The notes under the pieces are model-generated. The model had not been told where the DNA came from. It searched no databases and saw nothing but the letters and a program-made list of their open reading frames with translations. 52,182 nt of DNA from the NCBI GenBank assembly GCA_017629095.1, contig JAGBXW010000055.1, positions 1-52,182 of the forward strand, read 5' to 3'. Shown here in pieces: positions 1 through 8,344 of the stretch. This DNA is from Treponema sp. (GTDB lineage: Bacteria > Spirochaetota > Spirochaetia > Treponematales > Treponemataceae). The stretch's first letter is position 1. Every line of letters starts with the position of its first letter. The position numbers were made by a program, and so were the translations under genes.

Positions 1-135
1 CCGCCTCGTTTAGAAGTCACTACATCGGTGAGTGCAAGGGCAAGGCTTATGGACACCATGAATGTTTCACCTCCTGATAAGGTCGTACAGGCTCGTTTTT
101 TGCCTGTGTAGGAATCCATTACCTCTAAATCCAAG
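1..135 (-). pseudogene. sbcC: C-terminal fragment of SbcC-like exonuclease subunit, 5' truncated
   Basis: Reading the minus strand from about 135 down to base 1 gives an open frame with LDLEV, then DSYTGKK, then the ABC-type signature TLSGGETF, then SLALALTDVV. That order is characteristic of the C-terminal lobe of SbcC (Rad50-like ATPase of the SbcCD nuclease, which cuts DNA hairpins and ends). The frame runs off the window, so Walker B and the D-loop would lie outside. The N-terminal side, which should continue to higher coordinates, is missing: an IS256-type transposase frame takes over at about 136-140. The call rests on about 45 residues. Whether an intact copy exists elsewhere cannot be told. 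Confidence 0.62.
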
Positions 136-602
136 CCTCTGATTATCACGAATTTTTTCATAGAGGGTATCTACCCAGATTACCGGATACTCTGCATCAA
201 GCTTCCTTGAGCGGAACTCATCAACCATCTGGTCAAGCCTACTGTTTATTTTTTTTCGTAATCTCAGATGCACTCAAGTTCTCTATTCCAAGCCGCTTGG
301 CAATGTTCTCAATCTTTCGTGTCGATACTCCGTTCAACCAGCATTCATGTACAACTGTATGAGAACTTATTCCTGCGTATTTTCTCTGTCACGAAGAATG
401 GAAAGTACCCTCCCTGCCGTATTTTGGGGACAGAAAGATAAACTGTTCTAGGTCTTGTATCAAAAAGATGAATACTGTAACGGCATTTATAGCTGGAATG
501 TGTTTGACAATGAAACCCTTTTGGGGCTCCAGTTTTGTGGGCAACTTCTATTTCCATGAACTTGGCCATTGTTTTTCCTTTTGTTAGTGTGGTAACCAAC
601 AT
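136..602 (-). pseudogene. IS256-family transposase remnant, frameshifted and 3' truncated
   Basis: Three minus-strand frames read in turn as one IS256 (mutator-type) transposase. 602 to about 345 gives VYLSVPKIRQGG followed by PFFVTEK. A second frame, 350 to about 255, gives WLNGVSTRKIENIAKRLGIE and SASEIT. A third, 250 to about 136, gives RLDQMVDEFRSRKL and YPVIWVDTLYEKIRD, the stretch holding the first catalytic Asp. At least two frameshifts separate them, one next to a run of eight A. The remnant covers about 155 residues of a normal 380-400, stops where the SbcC-like frame begins, and has no visible terminal inverted repeats. It is a dead element. Confidence 0.75.
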
Positions 603-676
603 TCTGGATTTTTCAATGTTTTTTTTACCCCCAATTTAAGAACTTTATTGTACACTACCTTAAATAATTTATTATT

Positions 677-1147
677 TTATTGCTTGATTTTTTTTTGTAT
701 TTCCCTATCAAAACAATTTGCGAAGTCATTTAGATTTTTTTTGTTAAATTTATTTGTTTTATCTAATTGAATTCCCATAGTAAATAATTGATAATTAAAA
801 TTACGTATAGACAAATCTTCACGAATAGATTCAGATGTAAATAACTTTCCTCTATCATTTATGGTTGTAATTTTCTTTTCGATAAGTCTGGCAGCTAACG
901 GGATATCTCTTGTTATTACTAAATCATTAGGCTCAACATTAGAAACAATAAAATCATCAGCAGATCCCTCTGAATTATCTGTTATTATCATTGTAATTAG
1001 GTTTGTTTTCTTTGAATACTGGGGTAATGGAATTTGACGGTTAGCAACGAAATTGCATGGTATTTTGAGGCGTACAATAAATCTAACTATTAGCTCACGT
1101 ACATCTGTTGGACATGAATCTGCATCTACCCAAATAGAAAATAACAT
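677..1147 (-). CDS. YaiI/YqxD family protein (DUF188)
   Basis: The 156-residue product fits the YaiI/YqxD (UPF0178, DUF188) family. It opens with a short strand ending in VDADSCP, the family hallmark near the N-terminus, then has the central DLVITRDIPLAARL and the NDRGKLFT segment. The family has a PIN/NYN-like fold with conserved acidic residues, which suggests nuclease-like chemistry, but no biochemical role is established. The gene is last in the leftward infC-rpmI-rplT-zapA run and starts one base after the zapA stop codon. The C-terminus is unusually rich in Lys and Asn, in keeping with the AT-rich end of the operon. Confidence 0.85.
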   Translation of the reverse strand: MLFSIWVDADSCPTDVRELIVRFIVRLKIPCNFVANRQIPLPQYSKKTNLITMIITDNSEGSADDFIVSNVEPNDLVITRDIPLAARLIEKKITTINDRGKLFTSESIREDLSIRNFNYQLFTMGIQLDKTNKFNKKNLNDFANCFDREIQKKIKQ

Positions 1148-1148
1148 A

Positions 1149-1451
1149 TTATAATACCTGGTCTATAGAATTGATAAGTTTTTCAGTTATATTTTCTACT
1201 TCTGAAAGCATATAATTATTTTCAGTTCCAATCTGCTGGATGTTTGATGTGCATTTTTGTGTATGAAGTTCATCACTAATCAGAATTCCAGCTAAAATAG
1301 CTATCTGTAATGGATCTTGTTCGGATAAAGTTTCTTTTAAGTTGTCAACAACTCCAGTATAATAAGTTAGGAGTTGTTGAAGATACTGACTATCTTGCTG
1401 TGCATTAATCTTAAAGGATGTGCCTAAAAGATTTATTGTTAGGCTTCCCAT
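1149..1451 (-). CDS. zapA: ZapA-like cell division protein
   Basis: A protein of about 100 residues beginning MGSLTINLLGTSFKI, the ZapA N-terminal beta-hairpin, followed by helices with DSQYLQQLL and the LQIAILAGILISDEL segment, then a C-terminal coiled coil. ZapA binds FtsZ and bundles protofilaments at the division site. A TTG six codons upstream is also in frame, but the ATG at 1451 has AGGA eight bases before it and leaves a 14-base gap after the upstream stop, so it was chosen. The preceding coiled-coil gene could be its partner. Translation factors upstream suggest growth-linked expression. Confidence 0.8.
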   Translation of the reverse strand: MGSLTINLLGTSFKINAQQDSQYLQQLLTYYTGVVDNLKETLSEQDPLQIAILAGILISDELHTQKCTSNIQQIGTENNYMLSEVENITEKLINSIDQVL

Positions 1452-1465
1452 CTTTCTAATCCTGA

Positions 1466-2050
1466 TCAAAAAATATCTAGTTGTTCTGCGTTTTGATAAT
1501 CATGTGATTCAGCAAAAAGATTGTCATTCTGTGCTTGTGATGAAGAATCATTGTTTGGAATAGCTGGGGGAATTACCTCTTCCTGTAATTCAATTTTATC
1601 ACCATCTTCTGGAGTGAAAAGGGAAGGATTCTCCGGATTGGTAGAAGTTTGTACAACTTGCTGTTCTCCTAGAACTTCAATTTCATTATATTTTTTTTCT
1701 ATTTCTTCACTAGAATCTAGTGGTGTTTCATCTTGTATGTAAATATCAGATGAATTCTGTACGTCAGAAACTATCACATTCTTTTCTTCATTGTTAGTTT
1801 GAAATGTAATAGCCTGAAGTACAGAATTTTCTACAGCATTTAGCTTCTCTAGAGCTTTTATGATTCCCTGTTCAATTCTTTCCTGATCTTGATGAAAATC
1901 CAAAATATTACTTTGTAGTCTATTGTTTTCTTCCTCAAGATGAACACAACGTTGTCGGAGCGAATCCCGTTCTTCTGTTAACTGAAGAATTTTAGCGACT
2001 GCACTTTCAACCTTTTGTTCAAGTAATTGAATCTGTTCCAGGGAAATCAT
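1466..2050 (-). CDS. coiled-coil protein of unknown function upstream of zapA
   Basis: The product is about 194 residues. Residues 1-75 form a strong predicted coiled coil with heptads of Leu, Ile and Glu (for example LLEQKVESAVAKILQLTEER). The remaining 120 residues are acidic, rich in Asn, Gln, Glu and Ser, and probably disordered, ending in AEQLDIF. No enzymatic motif was found. The layout resembles ZapB-like or other division-associated coiled-coil proteins, and its place directly before zapA supports a division role, but that is inference. A GTG directly before the ATG is also possible; the ATG has GGGAG eight bases upstream, within the end of rplT. Confidence 0.7.
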   Translation of the reverse strand: MISLEQIQLLEQKVESAVAKILQLTEERDSLRQRCVHLEEENNRLQSNILDFHQDQERIEQGIIKALEKLNAVENSVLQAITFQTNNEEKNVIVSDVQNSSDIYIQDETPLDSSEEIEKKYNEIEVLGEQQVVQTSTNPENPSLFTPEDGDKIELQEEVIPPAIPNNDSSSQAQNDNLFAESHDYQNAEQLDIF

Positions 2051-2053
2051 CAC

Positions 2054-2413
2054 TTATGCTCCCAAAGCTTTTTTTGCTTCTGCCACCACGGCTTTAAATG
2101 CAACTGCATCTTCGATAGCCATGTTTGACAATGCCTTGCGGTTGATAATAATTCCCGCCTTTGTGAGTCCTTCAATGAAACGAGAATAGGTTAAACCTTC
2201 CTCTCGAACAGCTGCATTGATACGAGCAATCCACAAAGTTCTCATGTCACCTTTCTTATCTCTTCGGTCAACATAAGCATGTGTCAATGCTTTTACCATT
2301 GCATCTTTAGCGGCTTTATAGTTGGTACTTCTTCTGCCGGTAAATCCCTTTGTCATCTTGAGGATTTTTGCTCGGCGGTTCTTTCTCTTGGATCCGTCTA
2401 TTGCTCTTGACAT
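2054..2413 (-). CDS. rplT: 50S ribosomal protein L20
   Basis: The 119-residue protein is full length for L20, an early-assembly protein that binds 23S rRNA. The basic N-terminal helix ([11 protein letters not shown]) is followed by [19 protein letters not shown], then by [19 protein letters not shown] and [11 protein letters not shown], all standard L20 blocks. It lies 18 bases downstream of rpmI in the conserved infC-rpmI-rplT order. L20 represses this operon in several bacteria through a leader structure; no such leader was resolved here. Confidence 0.97.
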   Translation of the reverse strand: MSRAIDGSKRKNRRAKILKMTKGFTGRRSTNYKAAKDAMVKALTHAYVDRRDKKGDMRTLWIARINAAVREEGLTYSRFIEGLTKAGIIINRKALSNMAIEDAVAFKAVVAEAKKALGA

Positions 2414-2431
2414 TCTCTTCTCCTCGTAATT

Positions 2432-2632
2432 TTAGCCGTAAGGCAACATTTGTCGGCGAACTTTTGCAGAATCTGCTTCGCTCAAAATACCAGAACTACG
2501 GAGCTGTCGCTTACGCTTTGCTGCTTTCTTTGTCAAAATGTGGCGAAGATTCATCTTCTTGTACTTAACCTTTCCACTACCTGTGAGCGAAAACCGCTTT
2601 GCTGCGGCACGCTTTGTTTTCATCTTGGGCAT
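2432..2632 (-). CDS. rpmI: 50S ribosomal protein L35
   Basis: The 66-residue, highly basic product begins [20 protein letters not shown] and continues with the [16 protein letters not shown] block, the standard L35 signature and length. It sits between infC and rplT, 14 bases after the infC stop codon, and is translated with them as part of a translation-apparatus operon. Confidence 0.97.
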   Translation of the reverse strand: MPKMKTKRAAAKRFSLTGSGKVKYKKMNLRHILTKKAAKRKRQLRSSGILSEADSAKVRRQMLPYG

Positions 2633-2646
2633 TTCACATTACCTCG

Positions 2647-3168
2647 TTATTTTTTTGTCTTGGGACTCAATGTCATTGACATAAACCGACCTTCCATTGC
2701 AGGTTGCTTTTCAACAACATATTCGTCATCAAGCCGTTTGAGTACTTCTTTAAGAACATCATAACCGAGTTCCGTATGGGCTAACTCTCGGCCCCGAAAC
2801 CGTATAGTTACCTTTACCTTGTTTCCCTCGTTTAAGAATTCTTGAACATGCTTTGACTTGAAATCAAGATCACCAGAACCAATTTTAGGTTGCATTCTGA
2901 TTTCCTTGAGCTTCAGCTGTTTCTGGTTTTTCTTGGAGTCACGGAGCTTTTTCTCCTGTTCAAACCGATATTTGCCATAATCAAGTATTTTACATACCGG
3001 TGGATTCGCCTGTGGCGCAACTTCAACAAGGTCGAGCTCTTGCTCCTTAGCCATCTTGAGGGCCTCAATGGTAGGGACAATACCTTTTTGATCCCCCTTA
3101 TCGTCTATTAGTCTGACCTCTCGAACACGGATTTGTTCATTAATCCGTAAACCCTTATTATCCGCCAA
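2647..3168 (-). CDS. infC: translation initiation factor IF-3
   Basis: At 173 residues this is normal IF-3 length. The N-domain has [14 protein letters not shown], the linker is Lys-rich (about 75-95), and the C-domain has [17 protein letters not shown] and [13 protein letters not shown]-3 binds the 30S subunit, prevents early 50S joining and proofreads the start codon. The start is a TTG with AAGGAGG upstream, spacing about four to five bases. Many infC genes use weak starts (AUU in enteric bacteria) for autoregulation, so a non-ATG start fits, but UUG is far less discriminated against than AUU. Confidence 0.97.
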   Translation of the reverse strand: MADNKGLRINEQIRVREVRLIDDKGDQKGIVPTIEALKMAKEQELDLVEVAPQANPPVCKILDYGKYRFEQEKKLRDSKKNQKQLKLKEIRMQPKIGSGDLDFKSKHVQEFLNEGNKVKVTIRFRGRELAHTELGYDVLKEVLKRLDDEYVVEKQPAMEGRFMSMTLSPKTKK

Positions 3169-3232
3169 CGATCCTCCTTAGCCGTTTTGTTCCATACTGG
3201 ATAAAATGACACTTATGTAAAGCATATTCTTC

Positions 3233-3262
3233 ATAATAGCAGATAAATAGGGGCTGTGTCTA
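3233..3262 (-). promoter_or_regulatory. promoter of the infC operon
   Basis: On the minus strand TAGACA (3262-3257) and TATTAT (3238-3233) are separated by 18 bases, with a TG extension just before the -10 hexamer. The infC start lies about 65 bases downstream, leaving a short leader that contains the ribosome binding site. Confidence 0.6.
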
Positions 3263-3342
3263 GTATTTTACCTCTGCTTCATTTACCTATCTTCTTACAA
3301 TTATATTTTTGTCTTAAGAGTTCTTGATCATATTTATGTTGA

Positions 3343-4038
3343 TTGAGTTCGTTCTTTTATGATATGTTTTGTATTATGTGGTTGTTTTCATTTTTTTTCT
3401 TACCTTCCATTTTAGTTTTATTTTTTTTAACTCATGTGGAAAAAAATAAAGTTTTCCCTGTTCTTTTGGGATTAGGATGTGGAGCTATATATGTTTTTTT
3501 TGCTATTCTATTTGGTTCCGAATATAGGATATTTCCCGCCGATTTTTTGAAAAATTTTAGTTGGTATTTTTTGCAAGAGGTTTGTTTGCCTACAGTGCTT
3601 ATTACTTTTTTATTTTTCTTATTTTTTAAGGACTCGTTTGCATTTAAAATTGATGTTTTATTCTTTGTCTTGGCAGGGTTTTATACCCTTTACATTCCTT
3701 TTAGAATTTTGTTCAGGTCAGGAGCTTTTTCAGCTTTTCTTTTATTTTTCAAGCCAATTTTTTTAACTTGTTCAAGTGTCGGGTTTTCTTATTCGCTTAG
3801 ATTGATATATAAAAATATTAAAGGAGATAAACTTCCTCTCTTTTTTATTCTCCCAATCTTGTTAGGTGTTGGAGCTTGTGTTTGTCCTGCCATTGCAGAG
3901 GTCATTTGGTTTTCAGGTGCTTCTAAAGGTCTGTGGGGTAGTATTGCTGTTATTGAAATTATATTTACCTGTGCATTGATTGTTTTAAATCATCGTAACA
4001 TGTTTGTTTTAGGAAAGAATAATCAAATGGCTGTGTAA
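3343..4038 (+). CDS. multi-pass membrane protein of unknown function
   Basis: The product is about 231 residues and very rich in Phe, Leu and Ile, with roughly seven hydrophobic stretches, for example LFSFFFLPSILVLFFL near the N-terminus and LPLFFILPILLGVGACV near residue 170. No recognised family motif was seen. The longest reading frame starts at a TTG (3343) without a clear Shine-Dalgarno sequence; the ATG at 3364 is an alternative. Conserved-looking helix-breaking residues include FGSEYRIFPADF (about 58-69) and CPAIAEVIWFSG (about 183-194). It is transcribed alone and ends at a shared terminator with fba. Its T-rich composition differs from the genes on either side. Confidence 0.6.
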   Translation: MSSFFYDMFCIMWLFSFFFLPSILVLFFLTHVEKNKVFPVLLGLGCGAIYVFFAILFGSEYRIFPADFLKNFSWYFLQEVCLPTVLITFLFFLFFKDSFAFKIDVLFFVLAGFYTLYIPFRILFRSGAFSAFLLFFKPIFLTCSSVGFSYSLRLIYKNIKGDKLPLFFILPILLGVGACVCPAIAEVIWFSGASKGLWGSIAVIEIIFTCALIVLNHRNMFVLGKNNQMAV

Positions 4039-4045
4039 TTTACTA

Positions 4046-4105
4046 AAAGGAGTTGTCTACACTGAAGTGTGTTAAACCTCATGTATCGACAACTCCTTTG
4101 CATTT
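4046..4105. terminator. bidirectional terminator between the membrane protein gene and fba
   Basis: A perfect 12-base-pair stem, AAAGGAGTTGTC (4046-4057) with GACAACTCCTTT (4088-4099), encloses a 30-base loop. T-rich tracts follow it on both strands, as expected for two convergent genes. Confidence 0.75.
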
Positions 4106-5104
4106 TTATGCCTGTCCTGCTGAACCAAGAACCTCTTTGTTCTTGTGCATATAGAGATTCTTCAATTCATCTCGTGCTGGTCCAAGATATTTTCGAGGAT
4201 CAAACTCTTCTGGATGCTCTGCAAATACCTTGCGAATTGCAGCTGTCATAGCCAATCGACCATCAGAGTCAATGTTGATTTTACATACAGCAGATTTTGC
4301 TGCCTTGCGCAGTTGTTCTTCAGGAATACCAACTGAGTCTGTAAGTTTTCCACCGTACTTTTCAATTTCCTTTACGTATTCAACAGGTACGGAAGAAGAA
4401 CCGTGGAGAACAATGGGAAATCCTGGCAATTTCTTTTCAATTTCTTCCAAAATATCAAAGGCCAGTGGAGGAGGAATGAGAACTCCATCTGCGTTGCGTG
4501 TACACTGCTCAGGCTTGAACTTCTGGCGACCATGACTTGTTCCGATAGAGATTGCCAAAGAGTCTACTCCAGTTTTGCTTACAAAGTCCTGAACTTCTTC
4601 TGGTTTGGTATAGTGGCTTTCTTCTGCACAAACGTCATCTTCAACACCAGCAAGAACACCTAATTCACCTTCTACTGTTACATAGTTTTCACGACTATGA
4701 GCATATTCACAAACTTGTTTTGTAAGTGCTACGTTTTCATCGTAAGGAAGATGAGAGCCATCAATCATAACAGAAGAGAATCCACTGTCGATACAGTCCT
4801 TGCACAACTCAAATGAATCACCGTGGTCAAGATGCAGTACGATAGGAATGTCGTATCCAAGCTCATGTGCATACTCTACAGCTCCACGAGCCATATTTCT
4901 GAGCAAATTCTTGTTTGCATACTTGCGGGCACCGGAGGAAACCTGAAGGATAACAGGAGATTTTGTTTCAACACAGGCCTGAATAATAGCCTGGAGCTGT
5001 TCCATGTTATTGAAGTTATAGGCAGGAATTGCATATCCGCCCTTGATGGCCTTTGCAAACATATCTTTTGTATTTACAAGACCAAGTTCCTTGTAGTTTG
5101 TCAT
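4106..5104 (-). CDS. fba: class II fructose-bisphosphate aldolase
   Basis: The 332-residue enzyme would cleave fructose 1,6-bisphosphate to glyceraldehyde 3-phosphate and dihydroxyacetone phosphate in glycolysis. Class II metal-site landmarks are visible: VLHLDHGD (metal-ligand and catalytic residues near 91-96), VEGELG (near 145), SIGTSHG (near 190) and the phosphate-binding VLHGSSS (near 235). The length and the YAIPAYNFNNMEQ start match the longer class II subgroup. It is divergent from the flaA pair, an arrangement I recall from T. pallidum. Confidence 0.96.
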   Translation of the reverse strand: MTNYKELGLVNTKDMFAKAIKGGYAIPAYNFNNMEQLQAIIQACVETKSPVILQVSSGARKYANKNLLRNMARGAVEYAHELGYDIPIVLHLDHGDSFELCKDCIDSGFSSVMIDGSHLPYDENVALTKQVCEYAHSRENYVTVEGELGVLAGVEDDVCAEESHYTKPEEVQDFVSKTGVDSLAISIGTSHGRQKFKPEQCTRNADGVLIPPPLAFDILEEIEKKLPGFPIVLHGSSSVPVEYVKEIEKYGGKLTDSVGIPEEQLRKAAKSAVCKINIDSDGRLAMTAAIRKVFAEHPEEFDPRKYLGPARDELKNLYMHKNKEVLGSAGQA

Positions 5105-5192
5105 GCTTGACTCCTCTGAATAAATATATATCGAAATATATGTCTTTATATGAAAATAATCAAGATAGGAAAATAAAAAAGGGAAAAAGAGT

Positions 5193-5221
5193 TTGACAAA
5201 GATATGTTGAAGAAATATAAT
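5193..5221 (+). promoter_or_regulatory. consensus sigma-70 promoter of the flaA pair
   Basis: Perfect TTGACA (5193-5198) and perfect TATAAT (5216-5221) are separated by exactly 17 bases. The first flaA-family start codon lies about 50 bases downstream, preceded by AAAGGAG. So this filament sheath operon appears to use the housekeeping sigma factor and a strong promoter, in keeping with abundant FlaA. Confidence 0.85.
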
Positions 5222-5274
5222 GATGTCGATAATAGTTGTAACTATATCTTTTCAATTCATTAAAGGAGTTATGG

Positions 5275-6054
5275 ATGAAGCAGGGCGTTTTTGTCTTTGT
5301 AAGTCTCGTTCTTATGGTCTTGTTCTGTGTACCAGTTTTTGGACAGCCTAGCCTTAAGAGCGTAGAAACAATCAGTATTGATAATTTTGATACTGCTGAT
5401 GAAATGGGTTGGACATGGGATTACCAGGCCAGCAGATTTGTTACAGAGGGATATCCCAAGGTAGGGTATTTCAATGGTATGCCTAGTTCCCTGATTCACC
5501 TGAGAAAGGATGGGGACCCAGAGGCCAAAGTTCTTGGTGTAAAGATTCTCTTTGATCGTAAAGGTGACAACTGGTTTGAAGTTTTCCCTACCACAACAGG
5601 TGATGACGGTGAGGTAAAGAACCATGAGATTCCTCTTATCGGAAACGTTAATCAGATTGATTTCTGGGTATGGGGTGCCAATTATTTGTATTTCTTAGAG
5701 GTTCTTGTTCGTGATGCTGAGGGAAGAGTTCATGTAATTCCAGCCTGCAATACAGCATTCGATGGATGGCGCAATATTGTAGTTACTATGCCTACTTATA
5801 TTCGCCAGCAGTCTCGTATGCGGTCTGGTCCAGAGATGTTGTCCTTTGTTGGATTTAGAGTTAGAACTGATCCCAACGAATACGTAGACGACTTCCTCAT
5901 TTACTTTGACAACTTGAAGTATACAACAAATATTCTCGAGAATATTTACGACGGATATGAGTTGCGTGATGCAGATTTTGGTTCTGATGAAGGAACTAGC
6001 ACTGCACGTGCTTCTGGAACAGGAACTGCTGTTCAGGGAGGTGGAGAAAAATGA
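5275..6054 (+). CDS. FlaA-family flagellar filament outer-layer protein (first of pair)
   Basis: A 259-residue exported protein with a signal peptide (residues 1-24, ending PVFGQ). The mature part has SIDNFDTADEMGWTWDYQAS, a KVLGVKILFDRKGDNWFEVFP block, IDFWVWGANYLYFLEVLVRD and DDFLIYFDNLKY, the beta-sandwich pattern of spirochaetal FlaA proteins. These sheath the FlaB core of periplasmic flagella. Two ATGs lie four bases apart; the one at 5275 is in frame and six bases from GGAG. The C-terminal tail (from about 235) is Gly/Ser/Thr-rich. Its stop overlaps the next start by four bases (ATGA), so translation is probably coupled. Confidence 0.85.
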   Translation: MKQGVFVFVSLVLMVLFCVPVFGQPSLKSVETISIDNFDTADEMGWTWDYQASRFVTEGYPKVGYFNGMPSSLIHLRKDGDPEAKVLGVKILFDRKGDNWFEVFPTTTGDDGEVKNHEIPLIGNVNQIDFWVWGANYLYFLEVLVRDAEGRVHVIPACNTAFDGWRNIVVTMPTYIRQQSRMRSGPEMLSFVGFRVRTDPNEYVDDFLIYFDNLKYTTNILENIYDGYELRDADFGSDEGTSTARASGTGTAVQGGGEK

Positions 6055-6770
6055 AAAGAGTAATCGCAGTATTGATGGTGGTTGCTACCTTTGGAATGGT
6101 TTTTGCTCAGGAGGGTTCTACCAGCTTGACAGATCCCGATCCAACAATTATTGGAGCTGATTCTGCAAAGCAGGCTTTGAGAGAAGTGTCTGTTGATTTG
6201 TACGAGCGTGAAGGTTCTTGGAATGCACGCATTTCTTCTGACAATGGTGTTGTAACTGCTCGCTTGTTTGATGGCAGTCCTGCAGCTAAGGAACCATTGG
6301 CTGAAAATGAGGGTGTAACTGATGAGCGTGTTCTCGGTGTTAAGGTTGAATTCTTCCGCCGTGGTATCAATAGCTTCTATGTTACAGCAGCTCGTCCAAT
6401 TCCCGTTGAAGGAATCACTAAGACTGTTTCTGTATGGGTAACTGGACGTAATCAAGGACACGAGTTGTACTTGTTGGTTCAGGACTATTTTGGAAACAAT
6501 TTTGAGATTTACATGGGAACATTGGCATTCTCTGGTTGGAAGAAAATGACTGCAGCAATTCCTCCTTCTCCAGATGGAGAGCGCGGTATTGTTCAGCAGA
6601 GTGCTTACTATGGTGAGCGTCCTGGATTGCGGATTATTGGTTTCCGCGTTGACTGTGATCCTTTGTTGGCTCGTGGTTCTTACTACCTGTACTTTGATGA
6701 TCTTCGTGCTGTTACCGACTTGTATGACATGGAAAACCGCAACGAAGACGACATGGTTGATAACTGGTAA
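6051..6770 (+). CDS. FlaA-family flagellar filament outer-layer protein (second of pair)
   Basis: A 239-residue paralogue of the preceding protein. Its signal peptide is about residues 1-19 (ending MVFAQ). It shares the RVLGVKVEFFRRGINSFYV block, VSVWVTGRNQGHELYLLVQD, the GTLAFSGWKKM segment and the SYYLYFDDLRAVTDLYD end. It is shorter at the N-terminus and lacks the Gly/Ser tail, ending in an acidic segment (NEDDMVDNW). It is coupled to its neighbour by the ATGA overlap and followed by a strong terminator, so the two form a bicistronic sheath operon. The canonical numbering (FlaA1 or FlaA2) cannot be assigned by eye. Confidence 0.85.
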   Translation: MKRVIAVLMVVATFGMVFAQEGSTSLTDPDPTIIGADSAKQALREVSVDLYEREGSWNARISSDNGVVTARLFDGSPAAKEPLAENEGVTDERVLGVKVEFFRRGINSFYVTAARPIPVEGITKTVSVWVTGRNQGHELYLLVQDYFGNNFEIYMGTLAFSGWKKMTAAIPPSPDGERGIVQQSAYYGERPGLRIIGFRVDCDPLLARGSYYLYFDDLRAVTDLYDMENRNEDDMVDNW

Positions 6771-6794
6771 TTAATTTTACCTAAAAGGTATACG

Positions 6795-6824
6795 AAGGCT
6801 CTTGCAATGCAAGGGCCTTTTTTA
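6795..6824 (+). terminator. terminator of the flaA operon
   Basis: AAGGCTCTTGCA pairs with TGCAAGGGCCTT (12 pairs including one G-U, almost no loop), followed by a run of six or more T. It lies 24 bases after the second flaA stop codon. Confidence 0.85.
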
Positions 6825-6942
6825 TTGAAAACAATTTTAAAAGGACGATTTATAGTTGCATGTTGTTTAGACTGTAGTTGGGGGATAAAAAATATGCTAC
6901 GTAAAGAAGTAAAATCTGTATAATTTGGTAACTACTACAAAG

Positions 6943-6994
6943 AATCTCCTATACCTACTGTAATTTACATAAAAATTTGAAGATATAGGAGATT
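6943..6994 (-). terminator. inverted repeat downstream of hisS, probable terminator
   Basis: A perfect 11-base inverted repeat, AATCTCCTATA (6943-6953) and TATAGGAGATT (6984-6994), has a 30-base AT-rich loop. It lies just past the hisS stop codon. The T tail is weak, so termination is inferred from position. Confidence 0.5.
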
Positions 6995-7007
6995 GTATTT
7001 AAAGAAC

Positions 7008-8309
7008 TTATTTTTTTAAGATTGTGATAGCTTCATCTAGGGAGATGGATTCAAATTGTTCCCTTGTTTGGAGGTTTTTCAAGGTTAAAATCTCCTTTGC
7101 AGCATCATCTTCCTTAATGAGAATGCCAAAAGGGATACCTTTTTTTTCTGCCATGGTATATTGGGCTGTAATTTTTTTTGCGTCGGGAAAAACTTCACAA
7201 GAAATTCCGGCTGCTCTTAATCTATTTGCCACTGATTGGTAGGTGATAGCAAGCGATTCATCCAAGCAAAAAATTTCTACAGCAAGATGGCTTTTTTTGT
7301 GCTCTAATTTTCCCAACTGTTCCAATCCTGCAATCAAACGGTCTAGTCCTATTGAAGAACCCACACCAGGTAGCTTGTCCTTCATGTAGAGACCTGCCAA
7401 GTTGTCGTAGCGACCACCAGAACATACGGAACCTATAGTTGGCAACTGGTTTAAAAAGGTTTCGTAAACAACTCCGGTATAATAATCGAGTCCACGGGTG
7501 ATAGATGGATCGAGCACAAAGCTGTTTGCAATACCAGTGGCTTCCATCATTGCTCTGATCTGTCTCAGGCGCTGAGAATGAGGGGAGGGGCCTCCTGCAA
7601 GATTTTCCATTTGAGCTAAGGTGGATTCAAAGCTATCCTTTTTTGTGATGTAGAGGATAATGTCTTGGGCTATTTCGGTAGAACCAGTAATTTCTTGGAG
7701 CTGTCTTAGCACTTCATCCTGTCCAATCTTTGCCAATTTGTCTACAACTCTGAGGATATCCTCGTTTTTTTCTTGGAGATTTCTTTTTTCCAAGAACTGA
7801 TTGAAAATTCCACGATGGCTGAGGTGGATAGTAATATCATCAACACCAATGGTAGAAAGAGCAGCTTTCATTAAAGATAGAATTTCAAAGTCACTGGCAG
7901 CACTGTCAGAACCGACGCAGTCAAAGTCACATTGAACAAATTCTCGATAACGCCCTGCCTGGGGTTTTTCACCACGCCAAACCTTTGCAATATGATATCT
8001 TTTGAATGGAAAGTATAATTCATCTTTATGTTCTGCTGTAAAACGAGCAAAGGGCACCGTCAGATCAAATCTAAGGGCCACATCTCGGCCACCATTGTCT
8101 TGAAAGCGAAATACTTGCTTTTCAGTTTCTCCATTACTTTTGCGGAGAAGGATTTCAGAGTATTCCATCACAGGTGTGTCTATAGGGACATAACCGAAAT
8201 TACGAAAAGTTGCAGTAAGTTTTTCAATTAAACTAGAACGGGTGATTTCTGCTTCTGGCAAAAAATCTCTAAATCCTTTGAGGATGCGAGGTTGTATGAG
8301 TTTTTCCAT
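7008..8309 (-). CDS. hisS: histidine--tRNA ligase
   Basis: The 433-residue class II synthetase charges tRNA-His. Visible landmarks are the N-terminal KGFRDFLPEA, motif 1 (FRNFGYVPIDTPVMEY), motif 2 region (RYHIAKVWRGEKPQAGRYREF, near 105-125), the HisA signature RGLDYYTGVVYE (near 270), GSVCSGGRYDNL (near 293) and motif 3 GSSIGLDRLI. A C-terminal anticodon-binding domain follows (about 345-433). The start is 35 bases from the divergent coaX start, so the two promoters must overlap the coding ends or each other. Confidence 0.97.
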   Translation of the reverse strand: MEKLIQPRILKGFRDFLPEAEITRSSLIEKLTATFRNFGYVPIDTPVMEYSEILLRKSNGETEKQVFRFQDNGGRDVALRFDLTVPFARFTAEHKDELYFPFKRYHIAKVWRGEKPQAGRYREFVQCDFDCVGSDSAASDFEILSLMKAALSTIGVDDITIHLSHRGIFNQFLEKRNLQEKNEDILRVVDKLAKIGQDEVLRQLQEITGSTEIAQDIILYITKKDSFESTLAQMENLAGGPSPHSQRLRQIRAMMEATGIANSFVLDPSITRGLDYYTGVVYETFLNQLPTIGSVCSGGRYDNLAGLYMKDKLPGVGSSIGLDRLIAGLEQLGKLEHKKSHLAVEIFCLDESLAITYQSVANRLRAAGISCEVFPDAKKITAQYTMAEKKGIPFGILIKEDDAAKEILTLKNLQTREQFESISLDEAITILKK

Positions 8310-8344
8310 ATCGGTATAATAGCTCCATTGGAGGAAAAATTCAA

